NCBI GenBank assembly: GCA_964036045.1
Contig: OZ038382.1
Location: 38,766,090-38,830,089, forward strand
DNA from: Eutreptiella sp. 'Long Island Sound 2002'
Taxonomy: Eukaryota; Euglenozoa; Euglenophyceae; Eutreptiales; Eutreptiaceae
Reading direction: 5' to 3'
DNA length: 64,000 bases
Below the pieces are notes generated by a model. The model was not told where the DNA came from. It ran no database searches and saw nothing but the letters and a program-made list of their open reading frames with translations. This document shows, piece by piece, positions 31,736-41,945 of the stretch. The position numbers and the translations under genes were made by a program. How positions within the stretch are numbered: position 1 is the first letter of the stretch; every line of letters begins with the position of its first letter.

Positions 31736-33227
31736 GTGTGCACGGGACAGGTGTCCACAAAACACAACGAGGTGCATTAACCCACAAGTACCAACTGGCA
31801 AGCCTACTCCACCTTTGATGGTCCACTCCCCGCCCCCACCTCCCCTCGCCATCGCCGACCTTAACCCCATGTCTATGCTGCGCATGGACTTCATTGGCGC
31901 ATCAGAAAACGGCAACGGGACAACACGGGAAACGGAGTGTGAGAGGACCAGCGGGGCGCCCTCCTTGACCAACAAGCCCATGACCCCAATTCCCATACAC
32001 CCGCAGGCTGACCGAGTGGTACTCGTCTGGACCCTCGTGCCATAGCCGTCCGAATTCCTGGAGCCCTGCAAGTTGTGTGTTTGGGGTTTGCACGCGGACT
32101 CTTGTCGGTTCTGGTGTGTGTTGGGTGCTGACCTGCACGGCTTTGGGGGGCTGGTGGGGGGCTTTTCGGTGCACTGACCCGCCTATGTGACCACATGCAG
32201 CTCTTCGGAGTCAAATACTCCCACCGGAAAAAGGGGCAGACAGAGCTGTCCCTCAGTAGAGCGGACCACACATCCCGACAGGCAGTCTTCGGCTCCTTTT
32301 GTGGTTCATATGCCCTCGCGTCTGCATGTCTTGTTTCGTGTCGCGCGTTCCTTTGCATAGTAATGGGGGGGGGGGGAGGGGGGGGCGAGGGATCCGTCAC
32401 TTGGGGCATGTTCTCTCGGGGGTTCGAGGATACCATCGCGCGCCGGCGGGTACCATACAGGGCGGGGGGAGGGTATTGCAGGTATCACGATGATGATGTC
32501 GCCCTCCCTCCCGCGCCAAAAGAATCCGCTGCCCTACACGCCACCGACCGTTTTGCGAAAGGCGCCTGGGCCTTTTTTGGCTCTGGACAAGCCTTTCTCT
32601 CGCTCCTGTGAACGGCACGTGCTGTGTGTTGTGCTGCCGTCTCGCCCGCCAATACCCCCACACGTCACCATCCGGGGGGGCGATGAGCGGTGACAGGGCC
32701 ACGGGACCTGCGCCGTGGGAACAGACCCTGTGCTGCCACGCGTGGGGCCCGGGGTGGCCGGCATCGGTGCATGGGGGCGTGGGTGCATTGGGGCATCCAT
32801 CGGGACCGGGAGGGGGGCGGTGCAAGTGGGCCTTCTGGTGGGGGGGCTGCCGAATGGCATCGCTGGAGGACAAGCGATGGATCTGATCTTCGCGCCACTC
32901 AGGGGGTGGGGTCCGGGGGGGGGGGGGGGGCGCACGACGCCCGACGCACGACTTTGGTTACAGACTTTGGTGAAAGGCGCCTAGGGCCGGTCGCTCCGGT
33001 CCGTGATCAGCCTTGATCTCCTTTCTTTGGCTGTGCATGTTGGTGCTTTCGCGATCTCCTTGATCGCAATCATCACTTGACACAACCACGTGTCACCGCA
33101 CGGGGGGGGGCTGAATCGGTGCATGTCACGATATATAAAGGGCCATAGTGGGAAATCACTGGTTCTGAAAATGTTGTGCCGTCCAAGAGGCTCCACGATG
33201 CTCTTTCGTGACGCTTTGTCACAATAT

Positions 33228-33267
33228 GGGGGGGTGGGGGGGGGGGGTGGGAGGGGGACCCCCCCCC
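33228..33267 (+). repeat. Adjacent poly-G and poly-C tracts
   Basis: A G-rich tract with few interruptions (33228-33257) is followed after one A by nine C. The two can pair as a hairpin or, on one strand, form a G-quadruplex. Confidence 0.7.
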
Positions 33268-34159
33268 AGTTATATCCATTTCTGGTCCTCTCTGTAGCGA
33301 CTGGCAATGAGGCCAAGCGCATACCCATGTTCCTCAGCGCAGCCTGCCACGCGCCTCTGGTAAGCTCCTGCTGGGCGTTCTGTGTTGATGCTGCTATTGC
33401 TTGCTCTCAGGAGGTTCACGTGTATTTTGCGGCTTGGCCTCAGATCATCCGCCCACCGTTTTCCAGCTTTGGACTGCACGCTGTCTTGCTTCAGTGAGAG
33501 GGAGCCTGTGGTCTCTTCACAGTAGGCAGAAAGGCCGCCCCTATACTACTACCTACTTGCTCCTTATTTCCTTGTGAATGGCGCCTCTCAAACCCTTGAT
33601 TTTCCCTTTTTAACTCAGTTGGGATTGAAGAAGAAACTTCTTTGCGTTGAGGCGCATATCAATGGTGCTGTCCCCCCCTTCTTTCATGGCTTTATGGCCA
33701 TGGCTTCTACCACAATAATTGCAAATAATTACAAATCTACAGTTCTACAATTTGCATGTTGAAGCGAAACCTAATAATTATACACCAAGTGAAGGCTATT
33801 GTTGGCAAATGTGTCCACAATGATATATCCAAAAAGCAGGGCATCACAGTTGCACGTGTTGCAGCAACGCTACAACCCCCGCAACGCTGGGAGCTGTGTC
33901 TGCCAGCGGGGGCACAGGGGCGTGTAAGATTGGCTTAGAAATGTTACGGGAAAACCGTTCCGGGGGATGCTGGGGACAGGGGTTTTAGAACCGTGATTGT
34001 AGGCGGGATGGAATAGGACGGCGTGCTTGACACCCGTACACATTGTTGTATTAATGGCACATCGACTTTCATGTCGCTTTTAGATGACATGCATGGGTCT
34101 GCAACCCGACGGAGCGTTTACTCAAGAATCCACCATCGATTTGGTGTGGTCCCGGGCGT

Positions 34160-34372
34160 AAAACCACCCCCAAATGGGGGATAAAACCACCCTTAAAACC
34201 ACCCCGGGTGGTTGTATGCCCACTTTTATGGGGGATAAAACCACCCCTTTTGGGGGATAAAACCACCCCTTTGGGAGGATATAACCACCCCTTATGGGGG
34301 ATAAAACCACCCCCCCTTGTTAAAACCACCCCCTTCGGGGGGATAAAACCACCCCAGGGTGGTTTTATGCCA
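34160..34372 (+). repeat. Hairpin minisatellite GGATAAAACCACCCC, block A
   Basis: About eight degenerate units of roughly 22 bp built on GGGGGATAAAACCACCCC plus a short T-rich or G-rich spacer. CCCC followed by TTTT and GGGG gives each junction a small hairpin. The block ends with a perfect inverted repeat, ATAAAACCACCC, CA, GGGTGGTTTTAT (near 34343-34369). Confidence 0.85.
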
Positions 34373-34377
34373 CCAAA

Positions 34378-34470
34378 GCATAAAATGACACAACACGGCA
34401 AAACAAAGCAAAACAATCTAAACCAAAGAAATCTGAAGAGTGCACTGTGCGAAACGATACTTATATGGCT
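34378..34470 (+). repeat. AAC-rich block A linked to the minisatellite
   Basis: ACAATCTAAACCAAAG and GAAGAGTGCACTGTGCG recur at 35797-35870 in the same orientation. Here the block follows the minisatellite; at the other site it precedes it. Confidence 0.8.
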
Positions 34471-35794
34471 TGATAGCATGATATCCACACACTTACAAAC
34501 CCCTCCATAACAAAAACCTCCTGGAGCCGGGTCATCCCTGTCATACCAGGTTCTGACTGAGCAGCAACAATTCCACAACTTTGCCTCAGGGCACTGAAAG
34601 CCTGCAGGCCCTAAGGCGATGCTTATTCCATCAATGAATTGGTATCGGACGAAGATTCAGGCCTCCTGTGCAGTAGCCCACTCCAGGGCAAGCCCTCTGC
34701 ATTAGCCCCCCCCCCCCCCGCCTCCCCCCCAACTCCATACAAGTCTTTCATGTGTCTTCCACTGTGCTCGTTGTGTGTGGTCACCAGGACTTCTTCCTTT
34801 GTGCTTGAGTAGGACGTGTGAACAACTTGCGGAATAATAATACAGATGCTTTGCCAACCAGCGACACAAACAAAAATCCCTCCCTGGCACCTGGATGATC
34901 CCTGATTCCCTCATCCTTGATCCCTGACTCATGACACATTCTCTGGAAGTAAAGCAGGGTGCAGAACGGGGTGCGTTGACAAATGAACACCAAAGGAGTG
35001 AATCTCAGTTGACTAGGCTGTAGTGTGCCTTCCAACGTGCATGGGATGATCTACTGTTCAACTGGCTGAGACGTGAAACTCTTCTTCCTGTGATAAACCA
35101 TCCTGAATTCCTGTCTCTGCTGCCCCTTGGGGCCAGGCTTCGTTCAGATGACCTTCAGTAACACAAGTAACACAGACACGGCACAGAAAAATTTCATGTC
35201 TGCAACATCCCTGACCTGTTGAAGTCCAAAAATGTGTGGAACCCGAGGGCAGGGGGCAAGAAGGCGGGGGTGGCCCAGGCGGGAGGGCAGGAGAGGAACT
35301 TACAGGTTTATATTATTTATATCCCACCCTGCTCTCTCGGACCCCTTGAGTGCCTGGGCGTCCTCTCCTCTCCCCCCAGTAGGGCAAGAAGGTGAAACCT
35401 GCCTGCCCGGGCACCCAGCAATCAAACAGCACCTGTTTTACTAAGAAAGGATGGTTCGCCAAAAATGAAAAAATAAAATTGCAAAGCGGTGCTGTCAGTG
35501 GCCCCCTGTGTTTAACTGACTTTTGTTTGTTTCTGGTTTGGGCTGGTTGCTTCGGGGAAGGGGTCGAGAGCAGGGGGGAGGGATTTAAGGGGTATGTGCG
35601 CCTGTCAGTGACTAATAGGGGGGACCCGTAGCAACACACATGAAATGATGTCCTGCACACCTGAATAGCCGTCCTACATCCACCACAACCATGGAAAACC
35701 CAATATCCACTGGTAAAAAAAGTTGTGTGAGCATTCGACTGCGGAACCAGGGGGCGGTTCTTGCACAAGGCGGTTCCTAGGCACGGGGGGGGGG
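34471..35794 (+). other. Stretch between the two AAC blocks, nothing recognised
   Basis: No gene recognised on the plus strand. A C run lies at 34707-34719. On the minus strand, the long gag reading frame runs on through 35313-35794 but without recognisable protein motifs. Confidence 0.45.
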
Positions 35795-35880
35795 GGTAAG
35801 GCACAACACAGCAAAGCAAAGCAAAACAATCTAAACCAAAGCAGGCTGAAGAGTGCACTGTGCGTCTGTCTGTCTTCCGG
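35795..35880 (+). repeat. AAC-rich block B
   Basis: Direct copy of 34378-34470 (AACAATCTAAACCAAAG, then GAAGAGTGCACTGTGCG), 1.4 kb to the right. Confidence 0.8.
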
Positions 35881-35924
35881 GACTGAGTTTCCTGGTTCAC
35901 ATTGAGATCGGCCAACCCCCCCCC

Positions 35925-36170
35925 CCCTGGCCAATAAGGGGATAAAATCACCAGAAATGGGGGATAAAACCACCCCAAAGGAGTGATAAAACCCCCCCAA
36001 TGACCAAATCGGGGGATAAAACCACCCCTTTGGGGGGATAAACCCACCCCTGCAAAAGGGGGGATAAAACCACCCCCAGGTGGCATAAAACCACCCCAGG
36101 GGTCAAAAATGGCCAAAAAGGGGGTTGGGGGTGGTTTTATCCCCCATTTGGGGGTGGTTTTATACCCACG
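35925..36170 (+). repeat. Hairpin minisatellite GGATAAAACCACCCC, block B
   Basis: Same units as 34160-34372, first in the forward sense (35936-36105). Two units in the reverse sense follow at the right end (GGGGGTGGTTTTATCCCC, 36125-36165). The block abuts the 3' end of the minus-strand gag gene. Confidence 0.85.
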
Positions 36171-38603
36171 ACCACGATTTGGTGGGTGCCCGCCGTCATT
36201 TTGATTTGTTGCTGCCACATTGCATTTGCTGGTATTGTGCCTTGTTCGTTTTGGTTTTTTATTCTTGCTGGTAGGACCTGACTGCCCTCCAGAGGGCTCG
36301 GAGTTCCCCCCTGGATTAGGGTTGGGGTTGCCTCCGTTCTTGTCCAGGTTCTTGTTGTCCTTGTCTGGCTGGCGGTTAGCGCCTCCTCCTCGTCCACCTT
36401 GACTCTTGTCTTGCCCTTTTCCACGTCCTTTCGACTTGCCCTTGCCGGAGTCGTTGCCGTTGCCCTTGCCACCGCCCTTGCCAGAGCCTTTGCCACGATC
36501 TTCGCCCTTCAGCCTCGCCGACAAGCGCTGCTTGTGGTAGCACTCATCCTCGTAGTGCTTCCTCTTTTCACAGAAGGCACAGGTGACAGTACACCTGTAG
36601 TGATCCGGCATCTTAGCCTTGGCGCCGGTGTTGGTCTCCTGCTTCTTCCCTTGGACTACGAAGCAGTCTCGCTGCTCGCAGTCAGGGGGGTGCTGCAGGT
36701 GGCCATGCTCATCTCTGGCATCACACCAGAAGAGCTCCTTGACATTGTCCATAATACGGGCGTGCTTGGGGGTAGTCCCCTGTCCAGGTCTGGGTCCTTG
36801 GTACCCTTTGCCATGGCTTCTAGAGCCTCCCCCTCCAGGACGGTAGGCGTTCAGGTGCTGGTCGCTTTCTTTCTCCAGCGCCAGCTCCAAGAGTAGCACA
36901 CACAAATCCTCGTAGTTGAGGGCTCTAGCCTTGCGCTCTGCCGTTGACCGGCACTCGTCCCACAACTCCCGAGGGAGCTTAGCCACCAACCAGAAAAGCA
37001 GGTCGTCGTTGCTGTAGGAACCGGGCGTCAATCGTCCAGCCCAGTGATCCAGGTCAGCCAGTAGCTCAGAGACCCTGCCAGGTTTGGGGTTGTTGGGCAG
37101 CACGGCCAGGTTCTGGATCTCGGCCCTGATGGAGAGGTCGGTTTCATAGGTTGGGTACTGCCTCTCCAAGGCAACCAACACGTCGGCAAAGGTGGCGGAC
37201 TTGGTCACGATCTGCTTGACCTGCTTCTCCAGGTACTTTGTCTTGCAGCACTGCAGGAGCAGATCGCACTTGACCCGCCCACTAGCATGGGTTTGGCCGG
37301 TCATTCGGAGGTACCGTCCAAAATTCTTAGCGGACTCGCTGAGATCCTTGCCTGTGAACTCAGGCAAGTTCACCACGATCTTGGAGGTGGCAATAGCCTT
37401 AGCCTCCTGAGACCTGCGTCCCTCAGGGCGCCTGGTTTTCCTCTTCTTCTTGTTCTTCCGCCCACTTGGGTTCTCGGGGTCCTCAGGGTCGTCGTCCTCC
37501 GAGGGCGAAGCAGAAGTCATGGACGGCGGCTCATCGTCAGAGGGGTCTCCGCCTAGGTCACTAGAGCTATAGGGCTCCACGTCAACCATTGCCCTCAGGG
37601 CTGTCAGCCCCAGCCGGTCCAGCTCGGCTCTCGTGGAATTCCCCACGTGGCTGTAGGGTGGCTGGGCCGTTCTCGGTATGAAAGGGCTTCTCGGTATCGC
37701 TGCAGGGGTCGGCATCGGTCGGCTCCTCAGGCTCCCCAGGGTGTTTGTCAACCCTGCCACCAGGTGATTAGCCTGTACTCGGTGGGGTGAAACTCCCACG
37801 ATGGTAGGTGACGCTTGGGGTGGAATCAGGGGCTCCAGTTTAGCCCGAATCTCTTGAGTGAGATCGCCAACAATTTTAGAGGTGGCTCCTCGGAGCGCCC
37901 CGTTGATCTCCGACCGCGTCAGGGACCTGTTGGAGGATCTTCCCGATCCTCTTCTCCTGCTCCCGCATGACTCAGGGCCTCTCCTCAGCCCACTCAGGGT
38001 TGCATACCCAGGAACATCCACATAGGCTCCCGTAGCGGGTAGAGGATGGTGATAGTCAGCCGCATACCATCGCGGCGCAGAACTGGAGGCCACTTGCTCA
38101 CTGGCAGTAGTTGCCTCTGGAAACGCAGCGGTAGATGGATCCACACCATAGGCAGGGTAGGTAGGCATACCAGTAAAGCCTGTGCCCTCAGCCATAGGCG
38201 GGGTGGTTATGGGTGTGGATGTTGCAGCGGCTGGGTCTGGAGTTGGGAGTGTGGTGGTTGTAGGAGAGGGTGATGCGTGGAGGCCAGAGGCGCTTGGTGC
38301 GCCCTCGAAGGTCGACTCACTCGTCGGGTCGTGCTCATGGTCTACTCCTTCGTCTGCCATGATTTCTCCTGCATCCTTCTCTCTCTCCCTCTTTCTCTTC
38401 ACAGGGTTGGTGTCCACCTCCTCGACTGAGAGGGCCCGGAAGGCCGACTGAAGTCCCTCCAGCGAGTCATCAACCACGTCCACTGGCCCATGTAAGGGCA
38501 CCGAAGGTACAGCGCTAGGTCCAGGTCCAGGTTCACCAGGTGCTGGCATTGCTGGTGCCTCAGGCGCCGTCCTCACGTCGGTGTCCTCCTTCTTTGTGTC
38601 CAT
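36171..38603 (-). CDS. Ty3/gypsy Gag, minus strand, element lacking Pol
   Basis: ATG at 38603 reads leftward. The capsid-like region LPEFTGKDLSESAKNFGRYL to LALEKESDQH aligns residue by residue with the chromovirus Gag at 55770-57944, for example KQVKQI, YETDLSIRAEI and ECRSTAERKARA. A C-x2-C-x4-H-x4-C zinc knuckle (CAFCEKRKHYEDEC) lies at 36539-36580, preceded by a second Cys-rich patch. The N-terminal 350 residues are Pro/Ser/Thr-rich and a basic Gly/Lys-rich tail follows the knuckle, as expected of an RNA-packaging Gag. No protease, RT or integrase follows. The reading frame stays open to 35313 only because it enters the minisatellite, so I end the gene near 36171. Distinct in sequence from the other Gag, so a different family member. 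Confidence 0.82.
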
Positions 38604-38685
38604 ATTCGCCCTTCTTGCTTATGACAGTTCTCGGCGCACTGGATGTACGGCACGGGGTTGCTGCCGGTACACAGAGATTGTCTGC

Positions 38686-38697
38686 CTCTGCTACCAG
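38686..38697 (-). promoter_or_regulatory. Primer-binding site of the minus-strand Ty3 element
   Basis: On the minus strand it reads TGGTAGCAGAGG, the complement of the usual eukaryotic initiator-Met tRNA 3' end. It is preceded by TTTC and followed by CAG, exactly as at 55687-55705. It lies 83 bp before the Gag ATG. Higher coordinates should hold the 5' LTR. Confidence 0.72.
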
Positions 38698-38702
38698 AAA
38701 GT

Positions 38703-39841
38703 TTTATAGTGTTTTCTGCACTGTGTTTTTGTTGTGCCTCTCCTGCTGCTTGCTGCTAGTGTAGGGTTCCTACTGCTTTTTTTTGATGAGGAAAATGTTT
38801 TATTGTTGAAATACAACCAATCCAGGATAATCCAAGCCAGAGATAAGCAAATAGAAGATAAACAGGATCAAAGCATGAAGGGCTGCAGTCACAAAGAGTT
38901 AGATAAAGAGAGCTATCAACAATAGACCACAGCAATTAACATACATTGCAACTCAGGATGAAATATTTTACATATTTGAGAAAAACTGTTAGGAAAACTG
39001 CCCCAAGGGCTCACTCTCTTCCATAGTGCCATCTTGAGATGTGCACTCTTTGTTTTTGGGTCCCATAGGTGCTGAGGTGGCATGGCTTGTGGCGCTGAGG
39101 TCACTGCCATGTCACATGGGATAATCCCTCTTAGCTAGGCTGACTGGGTATTGAACCCAGGACCTCTCAAAAAGAGGTGCCCCAGCCCCCTAGGGTGCAT
39201 ACCACTAGGATAGCTAAGAATTCATGAGAAAACATAGATAAATTCATAGGCTCTACCTTCAGTATATCAGTGCCTCGGTCACCCAAGAAAAGATGTTTTA
39301 GTGCATATAGCTTGGGGATTAAGGGGTCCACACAACATCCTGATTTAGTGTTTGGTTCCATAGGTCAAAATGTGTTATCACCCATTTTGGTTATGCCAAT
39401 ACTAAGATAAAAATGCAAGAGTGCTTAGAGCACCTCTAATACAACGATTGACCTAGCAGAGCTAGCCGGCAGTATTGACGGAGCACTACGCAACTATGCA
39501 AGCATAGCACAAGAAAGGCTCATCAGAATTAGGCTGAAACAGCGAGAGATGGTACAGTGTATAGTCGATCCGGAAAATTAATCGAAGCAGGAAAACAACA
39601 AACAGCGCGTAAAATACACTGTAATTCCCATGATACATGCAGCGCCGTGTCCACCAGGCCCTGGGGACGCATGGTATTCTCAGTGGTGGCAACAGTCACC
39701 CTCTGTATGCTTGACATTCTGGACATGATATGTGTACAGAAAGCGCTTCGGGCCGAGACCACCCAGAGGCCTTCGCTGATATATATCTTTTGGTGATGTC
39801 ACTGAAGAGAAGTGTCCCAGTTGGCACAAGCGACAGCAGAT
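38703..39841 (-). other. Probable 5' LTR region of the gag element, AT-rich
   Basis: Lies upstream of the primer-binding site on the minus strand, so part should be LTR. The other LTR was not found. No gene recognised. Contains the tRNA-like sequence at 39128-39222. Confidence 0.35.
39128..39222 (-). other. Degenerate tRNA-like sequence (tRNA-derived element?)
   Basis: On the minus strand a perfect T arm, CTGGG-TTCAATA-CCCAG, contains a B box (GGTTCAATACC). A five-pair arm ACCTC-TTTTTGA-GAGGT lies where the anticodon arm belongs, with loop centre TTT. A D-arm-like CCTAG...CTAGG with an A-box-like TAGTGG precedes it. Outer AGCTAAG and CTTAGCT can pair. The A-to-B distance is about 11 bases too long and the acceptor spacing is off, so it is probably a tRNA pseudogene or SINE head. 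Confidence 0.45.
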
Positions 39842-39990
39842 TTGTTTCAGCTAAGGCCACCACCGGAACCACCCCCCTCAGGGGTTACTATACATACTTA
39901 AGTGTACATACGGCAGTGACGGCATGCCAAACACACCGGGACAATAATGATGATGTTAAGGGTGGCGACGAACGCCGTGGGAAAAAAAGT
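39842..39990 (+). repeat. Dispersed repeat, copy 3 of 3
   Basis: Diverged copy of 1336-1485: TTTCAGCTAAGGCCACCACC, then TACATACTTAAGTGTACATA, ending near CGCCGTGGGAAAA. The flanks are unrelated to those of the other copies. Confidence 0.7.
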
Positions 39991-40108
39991 CACCCTCTAT
40001 ATGCGCGTCATCCACGTTCTTTCCATCAGGTGGGGGTGCCTCACACACACAACCTGGTTGGTTTTCTTTGACACCAAAATCAATAAACTGATCGTGGCCA
40101 TGCCCATA

Positions 40109-40130
40109 TCCAAGTACTTAAGTACTTGGA
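40109..40130. repeat. Perfect 22 bp palindrome
   Basis: Reads TCCAAGTACTTAAGTACTTG plus GA and equals its own reverse complement, with no spacer. Could be a dimeric protein site or a cruciform. No neighbour explains it. Confidence 0.85.
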
Positions 40131-40133
40131 CAC

Positions 40134-41073
40134 GTGGCGGGGCTACTTTTACCGGCACCGAAGCCCACACCATTGAGAGGACACACCCATCTGGCCGGGG
40201 GGGGGGGGGAGGGGGCTTGGCACAGCACAATACAATCGTGGCATCCATGCGAAAGAATGGGCGCGGACTGCTACCTAGCGCTTGGAGCATCACTCGCCGG
40301 ATTCACCCCATGGGCAAGGTGGCATAAGCAGGTCCGAGCGGCCGGATATGCGGCACACCTCCCATCTTGGAAAATGCCAAGGAGGGTCCTCCTGCCCTTC
40401 CCCGCCAGCGACACCAGATACTTCACACGAGACTACCAGTGGCAGTGGATCAAGGTGCAAGACCTCCGGCACCTTGACGCCTTCCGCCTGGACCTTGGCA
40501 GAATACGCCGCCGGGAACCTCCAACCGTCACCTCGTACGCTCAACCCCCTGTTGTCGAGGCCGATGACAGCGACACATATGAGGAGGGAGTGGACGCCAT
40601 GGAGGAAGCAGCAAGCACTGGAAAAAGCAGTACGGCCGACGGACTCCTCCGAACGAGACCCAAACGCACCAGACACTGCAGACGCCGCCACCTGCACAGG
40701 ACCTCTCATGCGAGACATGGGCGCATCCACAGATGGACCGGTCGGCGACCAACCTCTTGGAGAACCTACCCAGCAGCAGGCGCTCCCAACGGAGCCCGGG
40801 GAGCACCGTGAGCAGGCCCACTCCCCTGGGGAACCCTCCGGGCTGCCCGATGGAGCCGGGTCCCCAGACCAGATCCAGCGCAAGCCGAACCGGCAGCCTC
40901 CAAGGAGCTGCACAGAAGGAGCTGATATGGAAGCCAATGACGACCAATCGTCTACAGAAGAGACGGCGGAGAAGATGGAAGAAACCGAATCCGTTAGCTC
41001 GACGACCGGCGGCTCCACTAACTGCTGCTCTACTAAAGGCTCTAGATCACGAAGCATGAGACGTTTGGCCTGA
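40134..41073 (+). pseudogene. Coding relic upstream of RT fingers, possibly a Gag-like ORF
   Basis: One frame (40134-40640) has a protein-like stretch RYFTRDYQWQWIKVQDLRHL ending in an acidic patch (EADDSDTYEEGVDAMEEA). Around 40630 a neighbouring frame takes over with a Pro/Glu/Ser-rich hydrophilic region to TGA at 41073. One frameshift would join them. Placed before an RT relic at 41490, it may be the first ORF of that element, but no zinc knuckle or known domain is seen. A G run at 40198-40210 lies near its start. Confidence 0.35.
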
Positions 41074-41489
41074 CTCCGAGAATTGGGGAAGTGGGATCCG
41101 CAAGGACCCCCAGGGCAGCCCGCAACCCCACCCAGAAGACCCGGCCACCAAGCCACCCCTTGCAATGCCCCCCCACAGGCAGGACTACAACACTGCCCCA
41201 CACTGCGGATATGCGGTCACCAAGGCTCCACGTGGGGGAGAGTTGAGGGCATCGCAACCAATGCCATTGTCATCTGTGGACTGAGACGACGCTAAACAAG
41301 CATTTGGTGCTCGACTTGACCGACACTGTGGCCTAGAGGATGGCCTCCAAGAAGGGAAGTGTCAAGGCCCCCACGACCCTACTGCGGGACCCGGGAAGGC
41401 TAATCTGAGCCTGAGCTGGACCCGGGAAAAGCGCGTGCACGCGGCAGAGCGGTTTTACACGGCTCTGCGACTCATCGACTCGGGGAACG

Positions 41490-41945
41490 TTCAGCCTTAA
41501 AACGTGCCCACCACGGGAGCCATAAGTCCGAAACTACGCCAGGATGGCAGCCCACTACCGAGGAAGCTGACTGTCCAGCTGGTAGCCCGAGGGCTGGGAT
41601 AGGCGGGAACCGTCCCGATTGCCCTGGACATCTGGAGCAAGCATGTACCCCTTAGCTGGCGGCGGGCATGCAAATCGGCCCCCGTACCGCCACATAATAG
41701 GGACAAGAAGCTCCGCGCCATGCTGCACCGCCTTGTGGAAGACGGCCTCTTTGAGGCGGCGGCGCCTGGCGTACAGCCTAATGCCACGGGCTTTACCGAG
41801 CCCAAGTGTGATAAGAAGGGATCACTCATTCTGGACATGGTGCCCATCAACAACCTATGCGAGCCCCCACAGCACCGACTACGGATGCCCACCCTATAGC
41901 AATTAGCCGCCGGCTTTCAACGCTGGGCCCGGGACCGTTGAGCGC
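41490..41945 (+). pseudogene. RT finger-domain relic truncated by the satellite
   Basis: One frame gives LRAMLHRLVEDGLFEA, GFTEPKCDKKGSLILDMVPI, then NNLCEPPQHRLRMPTL and QLAAGFQRWARDR. This is the finger region of an RT (G-x-x-E, then F-x-x-x-K, then I-x-D-x-x-x-x-N, then MPTL). TAG codons (41600, 41900) and a TGA (41932) interrupt it. The motif A that should come next is replaced at 41946 by the first satellite unit. The style resembles the class of RT palm found inside the LINE relics. Confidence 0.55.

Larger units (their letters stand above)
30251..34159 (+). other. Gene-poor stretch rich in G and C runs
   Basis: No gene recognised in 3.9 kb. A roughly 50 bp similarity links 30380-30426 with 30907-30961 (CAGAGCAAC and TGTTGYTTCCG). 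Long runs occur at about 30359-30368 (C), 30986-30998 (G), 31540-31565 (C), 32366-32383 (G), 32917-32931 (G) and 33228-33267. Open frames here overlap on both strands and carry no motifs. Confidence 0.5.

Noticed and set aside
32195-33016. Overlapping frames of 90-180 codons on both strands
   Set aside because: They arise from G runs and GC-rich sequence and overlap in most frames, with no motif.
35313-36170. C-terminal third of the 1096-codon minus-strand frame as part of Gag
   Set aside because: It is translated minisatellite (GGFIPP-like repeats) followed by motif-free sequence. Similarity to the other Gag stops after the basic tail.
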